The notes below the pieces were generated by a model. It did not search any database and was not told where the DNA came from. It worked only from the letters and a program-made list of their open reading frames with translations. Below, in pieces: positions 1-6,849 of a DNA stretch of 15,343 bases; within the stretch, counting starts at the first letter, position 1, and the number at the start of each line of letters is the position of its first letter. This DNA comes from Deltaproteobacteria bacterium (GTDB lineage Bacteria > Myxococcota_A > UBA9160 > JAFDET01), in assembly GCA_019310195.1 (NCBI GenBank), contig JAFDET010000033.1, forward strand, positions 1 through 15,343, in the 5' to 3' direction. The position numbers and the translations under genes were made by a program.

Positions 1-246
1 CCGAACCGGGCCGGGCCAGCGCGCGCCCACCACCACCAGGATGGCCGAGAACAGCAGGCCGCCCTGGGCCAGCGCCGCGCAGCAGATGAAGTTGACGTGG
101 AAGGCCCGCCAGGCGGTCTCGGGATCCGAGCTCAGGCCGTAGAGGAACCCGGCCGCGCCCACCAGCACCAGGCCGGCGCAGATGGCGGCCAGGGGCTGGG
201 GGAGACCGCGATGCTGCGGCTGCTCTGCGGGAGCGGCGGCGCTCAC
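1..246 (-). CDS. actF: ActF, ACIII quinone-binding-type membrane subunit (N-terminal 82 residues, cut by window edge)
   Basis: Partial gene starting at GTG 246 and running off the left edge with no stop. It is the last visible gene of the Alternative Complex III operon. ActF is a second NrfD-type integral membrane subunit in the family, paired with ActC in the cytoplasmic membrane. The visible part has a short polar N-terminus, a hydrophobic segment at about residues 19-38 (AAICAGLVLVGAAGFLYGL), a loop DPETAWRAFHVNF and the start of a second hydrophobic segment at about 55-74. That loop-plus-helix pattern is what I recognise as ActF. The GTG start overlaps the actE stop by GTGA, and a GGGAGG ribosome site lies six bases upstream, so translation is likely coupled to actE. 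I am confident of the family from context and less so of details because two thirds or more is missing. Confidence 0.85.
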   Translation of the reverse strand, partial: MSAAAPAEQPQHRGLPQPLAAICAGLVLVGAAGFLYGLSSDPETAWRAFHVNFICCAALAQGGLLFSAILVVVGARWPGPVR

Positions 247-782
247 GGCCGGCCTCCCTTCTGGTCGAGGTAACGCACGTAGTTCACGATGTCCCAGCGG
301 TCGCTGGCCGGGATGCGGCCGTAGGTCGGCATGCGCCGGCGCCCGTAGCGGATCGTGGTGTAGATGTGCCCGTCGGTCCGGGCCACCACGAAGCCCACCA
401 GCGGCAGCACGCCCAGGAAGACCTTGGCGACGGGGCCGTCGGCCAGCCCCGTGTGTCCGTGGCAGGTGGCGCAGAAGGTCTCGTACTGGATGCGCCCGTT
501 CTCCAGGGAGCGCAGGTCGGCCTCCACGGGGTTCGGGATTACACTGGACTCGGCGTCGATCACGTTGGAAACCGGCGCCTCGCCCCCGTCGATCGGAACC
601 GTGCCATCGGGCGGCGTGAATCCCTGGGGCTGACCGGGCAGCTGTGTGTCCTCGAAGGCCTGCACGGTGGGCTGCCGCTTCATCTGCGGGAACCACTTCC
701 CGTCGTCCATCTGCTCCCAGCACCCAGTCCCTAGCGTGGTGGCGAAGACAACGAGGACCGCCATCGGGCTACGCCTCGACAA
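243..782 (-). CDS. actE: ActE, monohaem cytochrome c lipoprotein of ACIII
   Basis: 179 residues. ActE is the monohaem c-type cytochrome of Alternative Complex III and carries electrons on the periplasmic face towards the oxidase or a soluble acceptor. A short signal with two arginines ends in the lipobox LGTGC, so Cys21 is the expected lipid anchor. One haem site, CATCH, lies at C104/C107/H108, and Met151 in the RRRMPTYG stretch is the likely distal ligand, as in class I cytochromes c. The C-terminal DIVNYVRYLDQ is the usual closing helix. The start is TTG at 782, not the internal ATG at 764: AGGAGG lies six bases before the TTG but 24 bases before the ATG. It overlaps the actD 3' end by 14 bases. 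The position in the act operon makes the assignment firm. Confidence 0.93.
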   Translation of the reverse strand: MSRRSPMAVLVVFATTLGTGCWEQMDDGKWFPQMKRQPTVQAFEDTQLPGQPQGFTPPDGTVPIDGGEAPVSNVIDAESSVIPNPVEADLRSLENGRIQYETFCATCHGHTGLADGPVAKVFLGVLPLVGFVVARTDGHIYTTIRYGRRRMPTYGRIPASDRWDIVNYVRYLDQKGGRP

Positions 783-1272
783 GGGTCACCTCCTTCGCCT
801 CGGAGTCGCGCAGCAGCGCCTCCAGCTCCGCTACGTCGCGGTCCTCGCACTCCACGGCGAGGCCGATGTCGTCGGCGGAGAAACGCACGCTGTAGGCGCT
901 GTCCAGACCGATCCGCGGCAGCCGCCCCACCGCGAAGAGACCCAGCACGGTCATGAGGCCGCCGATCAGGATGGTCAGCTCGAACGCGATGATGGTGTAC
1001 GGCGGGATCGAGGCGAAGGGCTTTCCGCCGATCATGATCGGCCAGTCCAGCGACATCCAGATCGTCATGGCGTAGCCGGTCACCACACCCACCAGGCCGC
1101 CCACCAAGGTAAAGAGGCGCACCGGGCTGGGCCGACTGTCCAGCGCATCGTCCAGCTCCGGGAACGGGGCCGGCGAGTAGATCTCGAGGTTGCGGAAACC
1201 CCGCCCCTGGAGCTTGCCCGCCACGCCCTTGACCGGACCGGGGGATTCGAAGACGCCCACCAGCTTCGGCAT
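769..1272 (-). CDS. actD: ActD, small membrane subunit of ACIII (DUF3341 type)
   Basis: 167 residues. ActD is a small integral membrane subunit of Alternative Complex III; in the family it anchors and packs against ActC/ActF and carries no cofactor. The cytoplasmic N-terminus has the typical pattern MPKLVGVFESPG... followed by an alpha/beta-like stretch to about residue 50. Two transmembrane helices lie at about 52-74 and 92-116, joined by a periplasmic loop with the typical GGKPFASIPPY. A soluble C-terminal tail of about 50 residues follows. The ATG at 1272 overlaps the actC stop by one base (TGATG), with GGAGGAG about seven bases upstream. The order actC-actD-actE matches characterised ACIII operons. 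No cysteine or haem motif, as expected for ActD. Confidence 0.93.
   Translation of the reverse strand: MPKLVGVFESPGPVKGVAGKLQGRGFRNLEIYSPAPFPELDDALDSRPSPVRLFTLVGGLVGVVTGYAMTIWMSLDWPIMIGGKPFASIPPYTIIAFELTILIGGLMTVLGLFAVGRLPRIGLDSAYSVRFSADDIGLAVECEDRDVAELEALLRDSEAKEVTLVEA
789..794 (-). promoter_or_regulatory. Shine-Dalgarno site that selects the TTG start of actE
   Basis: AGGAGG followed by TGA is read on the minus strand, six bases before TTG 782 and inside the last codons of actD. It is too far (24 bases) from the in-frame ATG at 764, so it fixes a rare TTG start for actE. Confidence 0.7.
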
Positions 1273-2639
1273 CAGTGCGCTCCTCCGTGGGCCCTTTCGT
1301 GGATCGCCAGCTCCTTCACCTCGGCGATGGCCACCACCGGGAAGATCTTGATGAAGATCAGGAAGAACATCCCGAACCAGCAGAAGCTACCCGCCAGGAT
1401 GGAGAGCTCGGGCGCGCTGGGGATGTAGAGGCCCCAGACGGCGGTCTCGTACTCACGCGACAGCGAGCCCACGATGATCACGTAGCGCTCGAACCACATG
1501 CCGATGTTGATCAGCACGGCGAGGACGAACAGGAACGCGACGTTGGTGCGCAGGCGTGGGATCCATAAGAGCTGCGGAAAGACCCCGTTGCAGAGGATCA
1601 TGATCCAGGTCGAGATCCAGTACGGCCCGAAGGCGCGCATGAAGAACGCGGTCTGCTCGGGCTCGACGGCGCTGTACCAGGCGATGAAGTACTCGACGCC
1701 GTAGGCATAGGCGACGATGGTCGAGGTCAACAGGATGAACCTCGCCATGTTCTCGAAGTGATAGTCGGTGATGTACTCCTCGAGGCCGAAGATCCGGCGC
1801 ACGGGGATCATCACCGTCAGCACCATGGCGAAGCCCGAGAAGATCGCGCCGGCCACGAAGTAGGGCGCGAAGATCGTGGCGTGCCAGCCGGGCACGATGG
1901 ACACCGCGAAGTCCCAGGACACCACGCTGTGGACCGAGAGCACCAGCGGCGTGGCCAGCCCCGAGAGGTGGAGCACGGTCCGGTTGTGCGACTTCCACTG
2001 GCGGCTGGTGCCCTGCCAGCCCAGGGACAGCGCCGAGTAGAGCAGCTTGCGCCAGCCCGTGGAGCGGTCCCGTGCGATGGCCAGGTCGGGAATCAGGCCC
2101 ACGTAGAAGAAGACGATCGAGATCGTCGCGTACGTGCCGATCGCGAACACGTCCCAGAGCAGCGGGCTCTTGAAGTTGACCCACAGGCCGCGCTGGTTCG
2201 GGTAGGGCAGCAGGAAGTAGAACTTGTAGATGCGTCCGATGTGGATCAGCGGGAACAGGCCGGCGGTCATGACGGCGAAGACGGTCATCGCCTCGGCGCT
2301 GCGGTTGATCGCGTTTCGCCACTTGGCGCGGAAGAGGTAGAGGATCGCCGAGATCAGCGTCCCGGCGTGGGCGATACCGACCCAGAACACGAAGGTGACG
2401 ATGTAGACGCCCCAGAAGATCGGGTGGGCATAGCCGGCGATCCCGAGGCCCTCCCAGGTCTGCCAGAGCAGCGTCGTCGCGGCCTGCACCACACCCAGGA
2501 TGGCCAGCCCCAGAAGCAGGAAGTACTTCAGGCTCGGCGGATCCATCACCGAGAGCAGGTCCCGGTTGATCTTGGAGTCGCGCTGCAAGGGGGCCGGGGC
2601 GATCCGGGCGGCGACAGATTCGGCAGGCGGCGGCGCCAT
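1272..2639 (-). CDS. actC: ActC, NrfD/PsrC-type quinol-binding membrane subunit of ACIII
   Basis: 455 residues. ActC is the NrfD-like membrane subunit that binds menaquinol or ubiquinol near the periplasmic face and passes electrons to the Fe-S clusters of ActB. The sequence is strongly hydrophobic after residue 37 with about ten predicted transmembrane helices (for example 38-60, 74-100, 118-136, 165-185, 226-250, 255-280, 301-323, 338-358, 367-390, 415-440). Conserved polar residues in or near helices include His133 (PLIHIGR), Asp163 (LLWDVFA), Asp243 (VVSWDF) and Glu384 (WFERYVIIV); residues of this kind have been proposed to line the quinol site in ACIII structures, which is inference here. 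The start is ATG 2639, five bases after the actB stop, with GGAGGG about nine bases upstream. The same frame stays open far upstream inside actB, but that part is a shadow. The length is close to other ActC proteins. Confidence 0.95.
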   Translation of the reverse strand: MAPPPAESVAARIAPAPLQRDSKINRDLLSVMDPPSLKYFLLLGLAILGVVQAATTLLWQTWEGLGIAGYAHPIFWGVYIVTFVFWVGIAHAGTLISAILYLFRAKWRNAINRSAEAMTVFAVMTAGLFPLIHIGRIYKFYFLLPYPNQRGLWVNFKSPLLWDVFAIGTYATISIVFFYVGLIPDLAIARDRSTGWRKLLYSALSLGWQGTSRQWKSHNRTVLHLSGLATPLVLSVHSVVSWDFAVSIVPGWHATIFAPYFVAGAIFSGFAMVLTVMIPVRRIFGLEEYITDYHFENMARFILLTSTIVAYAYGVEYFIAWYSAVEPEQTAFFMRAFGPYWISTWIMILCNGVFPQLLWIPRLRTNVAFLFVLAVLINIGMWFERYVIIVGSLSREYETAVWGLYIPSAPELSILAGSFCWFGMFFLIFIKIFPVVAIAEVKELAIHERAHGGAH

Positions 2640-2644
2640 GGGGA

Positions 2645-5600
2645 TCAGCCCTCCACCGAGCCGCGCGTCACCTTGGCCAGGTAGGTGATCGCGGATCGGG
2701 TGTTCAGGACGTGCAGCGCGTGGTAGCTGCGCTTGTCGTCGGCGGTCTGGGTGACGACGCTGGCCGGGTCCTTGGCGTTGCCGAAGCGGATGGCGCGGCT
2801 GGGGCAGGCCTGCTGGCAGGCCGTCACGACCTCGCCGTCCCGGATCAGCCGGTTCTCGTCCTTCGCCGGCTGGCGGGCCGCCTCGATGCGCTGCACGCAG
2901 AACGTGCATTTCTCCATCACGCCCTGCCCGCGCACGGTCACGTCCGGGTTGAGCATCAGACGCATCAGGCCGGGCCAGTTGTTCCCCGAGTAGTCGAAGT
3001 AGTTGTAGCGCCGCACCTTGTACGGACAGTTGTTCGAGCAGTACCGCGTGCCAACGCAGCGGTTGTAGACCATCCCGTTGAGGCCTTCGGGATTGTGGTA
3101 CGTGGCCAGGACCGGGCAGACCGACTCGCACGGAGCCGCGCCGCACTGCTGGCACAGCATCGGCGAGTGGCGGACATCGGTTTCCCCGAACTGCTCGCTG
3201 TCCGGCCGGATCCGGCGCTTGCGCTCCGGCGAGTCGCCGAACTGGACCTCACCCTCGCCCACCCAGCGCTCGATGCGGATCCAGCTCATCTGGCGAGCGC
3301 GCAGGGTCCCCTCCTCGCCGACTACGGGGATGTTGTTCTCCAGGTAGCAGGCGGCGACGCAGGCGCTGCAGCCGGTGCACTTGTCCAGGTCGATGGCCAT
3401 GCCCCAGCGGTAGGGGCTCTCCTGGGTGGAGTCGTCGGCCTTGTCGTACGCGACGATGGGCGAATGCTCGCGGGCGTAGACCGGACCGAGGTCCGCCTGG
3501 CCGTGCTGACCGCCGTGGGCGTCGTCGCCATGGCCTTCGCCCAGCACGGTGGCCAGCGGCAGGGCCTCGCCCAGCATCCGCTCGCGCTTGTTGTCGCTGG
3601 CCTGGGCGATGGGCAGACGCTGATGGCGGCCCGTCCGGGTGAGCTTGACGCGGGAGGTGAGCCAGGCACGGCCACCGTTCTCGTCGGTCACCGAGGGCAG
3701 GACCGTCAGGACGCTGACCCCGCGGGCCTCTCCGGGCTGACCGTCTCCCGCCAGGGAGGCGTAGTGACCCACGGTGTGGCCCTGCCCCATCGGAATCGCG
3801 ATCACGTCGTCGCGCAGGCCACCGCGGGGAAGCACGGGAAGCTCGATGCTGCCGGCGGTGGTCGCCACGGTGACCACGTCGCCGACGCTGAGCCCCAGGC
3901 GCTCGGCGGTTCCGCGGCTGACCTCGGCCCAGGACTGCCACGCCACCTTGGTGACCGGGTCCGGGATCTCCTGGAGCCAGGGCAGGTTGGCGCCGCGGCC
4001 GTCGTAGAGGAAGGGGTGCGGGAAGGCCAGCAGGGTCAGGTCTCCCTCCCCGTCCAGCATGGGCTCGGCCACCTGGAGCCGAGCCGAGCCGGCCAGCGCG
4101 GGCGCCACGGAGGCCGCGGGTCGGAACGAGCCGCCGCGTGCCAGGGCCGCGCGGAAGTCGGTGCCCGCCCAGGCCTGTTCCAGCTGGGTGCGGAAGCTGG
4201 TGTCGGGCAGCGGGGCGCCGGCCTTCCGGCCAACGGCGAAGAGCGTGTCCACCAGGGCCTGGCTGTCGAACAGGGGCCGGACCGTCGGCTGGAGCAGCGA
4301 GCGCACGCCCGGCCGCGGCTCCGCATCGCCCCAGGACTCCAGCGGAGTGTGGTCGGGTAGGACCACATGGGCCTGCGCGGCAGTCTCGTCGATCATCGAG
4401 GCGGTGGAGACCACCAGGTCCACCTTGGCCAGCGCCTCGGCGAAGCCGGAGGAGGCGGGAAGCGAGTACACCGGATCGGCGTCGTGGATGATGAGGACCG
4501 ATACCTTGCCCGAGCTCATGGCTTCGGTCAGGCGCAGCACCTCGCGGTGGCTGGCTCGCGCGCGGCCCTCGGGCTCGGGCTCCAGGTGCACCGAGCTGCC
4601 GACCGCGCCCACCACGTGGTTCAGGAGCATGACGGCGGCGGCGGAGGCCACGGCACGGCGGCTGGCCAGAGCCGCGCCCGGCGGCAGCGCAACCGGGTGC
4701 TTGGCCTTGGCGACCGCGCGCCCCAGGCGCTCGATGACCTCGGCCGGAACGTCGGCGCGGGCGGCGGCATCCTGCGGCGTGACGCTGCCCAGCCGTGCCA
4801 GGACCGAGGTGTCTCCGCCCCGGGCGCGCACGGCCACGTAGGCCACGGCCAGGGCCACGATCCCCTCGGTGCCCGGGCGGGCGGTGATCCACTCGTCCGC
4901 GTTGGACGCGGTCATGGACAGGCGCGGCCCGACGTAGACGAGCCTGGCCCCGCCGTGCTTGGACAGGTCGCGCGCCTGGGCCAGTTGGCGGGCGTGCTCG
5001 GTGGGGCTGAGGCCGGTCTCCAGGGCGTCCGAGCCGAAGTCGATGATCAGATCCGCCTCGGAGAGGTCGATGCGGGGGATGCGCGGCTCGCCGTACAGGG
5101 CACGCGATGCCTCGCGCAGGGCCTCGGGCGCCAGCGGCTCATAGACGACGCGGCCACCGGCGCCGCTGGCCTGGACGAAGCGGTCGACGGCGGCGTTGGC
5201 CGTGGGGCCCACGTCCCCGCCGAGCACGTAGGTGCCGCCGGGGTTGGCCTGGATGCGCTCGGCCACCCGACCCAGCGCCTCGTCCCAGCTCACGGCCTGG
5301 AGGGCGCCGTCGTCGCCGCGGGCCATGGGCCCGGCGAAGCGGTCCGGGTGGTAGGTGCGGCCGATGCCGGCCTGGCCCCGGGCGCACAGGGTGCCCTGGT
5401 TGATGGGGTGCTCCGGGTTGCCCTCGAGCTTGATCGGGCGGCCCTCGCGAGTCTTCACGTGCAGGCCGCAGCTCACCGGGCACTCGCGGCAGGTGGAGGC
5501 GTAGAAGACCGGGATCCCGGGGGTGATCTCCTCGGGCTGGATCACGTACGGGATCAGCTTCTCGACCGGATCCGAGCAGCCGGCGGCTGCCGCAGCGCCC

Positions 5601-5650
5601 GCTCCGACGCCGACCAGCTTGAGAAAGTCCCGACGATCGAGTTCAGACAT
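2645..5650 (-). CDS. actB: ActB, Tat-exported Fe-S subunit of ACIII (Mo-bisPGD-like domain fused to ferredoxin-like domain)
   Basis: 1001 residues. ActB takes electrons from quinol bound in ActC and passes them through Fe-S clusters to the ActA haems, on the periplasmic side. The N-terminus is a Tat signal (RRDFLKLVG) ending in a lipobox-like AAGC with Cys25, so it may also be lipidated. Residues about 45-740 resemble molybdopterin oxidoreductases, a domain that holds no molybdenum in studied ACIII. It still carries C54, C57, C61 and C89 in the spacing of an N-terminal [4Fe-4S] site. The C-terminal domain (about 745-1001) has four cysteine groups: 758/761/764/768, 833/836/841/845, 865/871/875 and 915/918/945/949. 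The third lacks its second cysteine (Thr868), which fits a [3Fe-4S] cluster. ATG 5650 lies eight bases after the actA stop. The frame is open upstream to 6544, but that part is antisense-like shadow over actA. Confidence 0.95.
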   Translation of the reverse strand: MSELDRRDFLKLVGVGAGAAAAAGCSDPVEKLIPYVIQPEEITPGIPVFYASTCRECPVSCGLHVKTREGRPIKLEGNPEHPINQGTLCARGQAGIGRTYHPDRFAGPMARGDDGALQAVSWDEALGRVAERIQANPGGTYVLGGDVGPTANAAVDRFVQASGAGGRVVYEPLAPEALREASRALYGEPRIPRIDLSEADLIIDFGSDALETGLSPTEHARQLAQARDLSKHGGARLVYVGPRLSMTASNADEWITARPGTEGIVALAVAYVAVRARGGDTSVLARLGSVTPQDAAARADVPAEVIERLGRAVAKAKHPVALPPGAALASRRAVASAAAVMLLNHVVGAVGSSVHLEPEPEGRARASHREVLRLTEAMSSGKVSVLIIHDADPVYSLPASSGFAEALAKVDLVVSTASMIDETAAQAHVVLPDHTPLESWGDAEPRPGVRSLLQPTVRPLFDSQALVDTLFAVGRKAGAPLPDTSFRTQLEQAWAGTDFRAALARGGSFRPAASVAPALAGSARLQVAEPMLDGEGDLTLLAFPHPFLYDGRGANLPWLQEIPDPVTKVAWQSWAEVSRGTAERLGLSVGDVVTVATTAGSIELPVLPRGGLRDDVIAIPMGQGHTVGHYASLAGDGQPGEARGVSVLTVLPSVTDENGGRAWLTSRVKLTRTGRHQRLPIAQASDNKRERMLGEALPLATVLGEGHGDDAHGGQHGQADLGPVYAREHSPIVAYDKADDSTQESPYRWGMAIDLDKCTGCSACVAACYLENNIPVVGEEGTLRARQMSWIRIERWVGEGEVQFGDSPERKRRIRPDSEQFGETDVRHSPMLCQQCGAAPCESVCPVLATYHNPEGLNGMVYNRCVGTRYCSNNCPYKVRRYNYFDYSGNNWPGLMRLMLNPDVTVRGQGVMEKCTFCVQRIEAARQPAKDENRLIRDGEVVTACQQACPSRAIRFGNAKDPASVVTQTADDKRSYHALHVLNTRSAITYLAKVTRGSVEG

Positions 5651-5658
5651 CGAGGTTC

Positions 5659-6519
5659 CTAGTGGTGGCACGTGAGGCAGTCCTGGGACGCCTCGCTCTG
5701 GCGGTGACACTGGATGCACCACCCCATCTCGAGCTTCTTGGTGGGAATGCCGTACTTCCACCAGCGCGTGTCCGGCACCAGGTGGAGCTTGTCCAGCGCC
5801 TCGACCTTCACCGGGTTTTCGTCGCGCAGGTTGCCGTGACAGGTGTTGCAGTCCACATTCGCCGCCACGTGCCGGTTGTGGCGGAACTTCACGTGCTCGG
5901 GCAGCCGATGAATCTGCTGCCAGACGATGGGGCGCGCCTGGGCCGCGTCGCGCTCCTGGATCAGCCACTTGCCGTTCTCCTCGACGTAGGAGTGACCCCA
6001 GTGCTCCTTGAGGATCCGGATGCCCTCGAACTCCTGGTCGTAGTCGGCCGAGAACTGGCTGTGGCAGCCCATGCAGAGCTCGACCGACGGCACGCCGGCG
6101 AAGCGAGAGCGATCGGTGCCCGAGTGGCAGTAGAGGCAGGAGATCTCGTACTGGCCGGCGTGGTGCTTGTGGCTGAAGGGGATCGGCTGCTGGGGCCCGA
6201 GGCCCGCCGCGTCCCAGGCCAGCTCGTGGGAGCGGCAGGCGGACAGCGACGGGTACGGCTTGTCGTACTCCGGGGGGATCTCGACACGGATGTCGGAGCG
6301 CTCGGCGGCAAGGGCCTTCAGCTCCTGGGCCTCGCAGATGCTCCCGGCCACCCGCGTCGTAGAGGCGGCGGCGTGGGCTTCGCCGTTCTGGCCCGCCGAA
6401 TCCGCGGCGGCTCGCGCCGTGCGGGCATCGAGTCCAGCGAGGGCCAGGAGCCCCGCCGCCACGACCGCCCCGATTCCGAGTGCAACCCCGAACCGTCGAC
6501 CTTGACCAGCGGTCTTCAT
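5659..6519 (-). CDS. actA: ActA, pentahaem cytochrome c subunit of ACIII
   Basis: 286 residues. ActA is the multihaem cytochrome c of Alternative Complex III. It sits on the periplasmic face and relays electrons from ActB towards ActE or the oxidase. Five haem sites are visible: C128/C131/H132, C149/C152/H153, C224/C227/H228, C268/C271/H272 and C281/C284/H285. Several histidines that could be distal ligands lie between them, including the FSHKHH stretch near 116-120. The N-terminal basic patch and hydrophobic run (about 9-30), ending at TARA, form a signal peptide or signal anchor. I chose ATG 6519 because it gives a normal signal sequence; an upstream GTG at 6615 in the same frame would add 32 residues with no recognisable signal. 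It is the first gene of the operon, followed by actB after eight bases. The last haem motif is only one residue from the C-terminus. Confidence 0.93.
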   Translation of the reverse strand: MKTAGQGRRFGVALGIGAVVAAGLLALAGLDARTARAAADSAGQNGEAHAAASTTRVAGSICEAQELKALAAERSDIRVEIPPEYDKPYPSLSACRSHELAWDAAGLGPQQPIPFSHKHHAGQYEISCLYCHSGTDRSRFAGVPSVELCMGCHSQFSADYDQEFEGIRILKEHWGHSYVEENGKWLIQERDAAQARPIVWQQIHRLPEHVKFRHNRHVAANVDCNTCHGNLRDENPVKVEALDKLHLVPDTRWWKYGIPTKKLEMGWCIQCHRQSEASQDCLTCHH

Positions 6520-6625
6520 GCCTGGCGACGCGTCCTTTCCGCAAACCGGTCGACCCAGGCTCTCAGCGCGACCGATGAAACCGCTATCGCGCGTGAGGCG
6601 GGGGACCGCCCTCACACTCGACCCG

Positions 6626-6664
6626 TGACGCGCCGGTGGTTACAACGTCACCGGTGTGGCGTCA
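6626..6664. promoter_or_regulatory. Nested inverted repeats overlapping a candidate actA -35 box (possible operator)
   Basis: Outer arms are tgacgc (6626-6631) and gcgtca (6659-6664). Inner arms are ccggtg (6633-6638) and caccgg (6649-6654), separated by ten bases. On the minus strand TTGACG (6665-6660) overlaps the outer right arm and resembles a -35 hexamer. The possible -10 choices 15-17 bases on (TGTAAC or TAACCA) are poor. A regulator site controlling the ACIII operon is possible, but the regulator is unknown. Confidence 0.3.
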
Positions 6665-6748
6665 AGATGGCGTGCGATTTGGGCCGTCTAAGAGCGCGAA
6701 TTGCGGACGCTACGACGCGCTGGACCACGGGCAGCGGGCCGATCCTCC

Positions 6749-6757
6749 TGATAGAAT
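6749..6757 (+). promoter_or_regulatory. Candidate extended -10 element for the thiolase / acyl-CoA dehydrogenase cluster
   Basis: TGATAGAAT matches TGn plus a five-of-six -10 hexamer (TAGAAT), about 93 bases before the thiolase ATG. No convincing -35 box is seen 16-18 bases upstream, which an extended -10 can tolerate. The nine-base string GATAGAATC recurs at 13742-13750 just ahead of the DUF1329 gene. Confidence 0.3.
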
Positions 6758-6849
6758 CCGGCGCTGACTCGAGAATCGGTCCGCGACGGGTGCCCGCCCG
6801 GAGCCCTGTCCCAAGACGCAAACCTCGCGAAGAAAGGCAGGAAAACCCC

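Larger units (their letters stand above)
6520..6849. other. 330-bp divergent intergenic region between the ACIII operon and the thiolase cluster
   Basis: No credible gene is seen here; reading frames that cross it are extensions of actA or thiolase frames. It must hold the minus-strand promoter of actA and the plus-strand promoter of the thiolase cluster. Nested inverted repeats at 6626-6664 and an extended -10-like box at 6749-6757 are the only signals I can point to; both are listed separately. Confidence 0.7.

Noticed and set aside
2640..3155. Apparent N-terminal extension of actC overlapping actB
   Set aside because: Low-complexity arginine/glycine-rich shadow of actB; the recognisable ActC protein begins at ATG 2639 with a ribosome site.
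2711..5662. Long plus-strand frames (549 and 431 residues) opposite actB
   Set aside because: Antisense shadows; the codon pattern and all Fe-S motifs are on the minus strand.
5651..6544. Apparent 298-residue N-terminal extension of actB
   Set aside because: It overlaps actA on the same strand in another frame, is Arg/Pro/Gly-rich with no domain, and the Tat signal at the ATG at 5650 marks the real start.
5662..6849. Long plus-strand extension in front of the thiolase, giving an 806-residue frame
   Set aside because: It is antisense to actA and lacks any recognisable domain; the thiolase has its own ribosome site and a canonical N-terminus at 6850.
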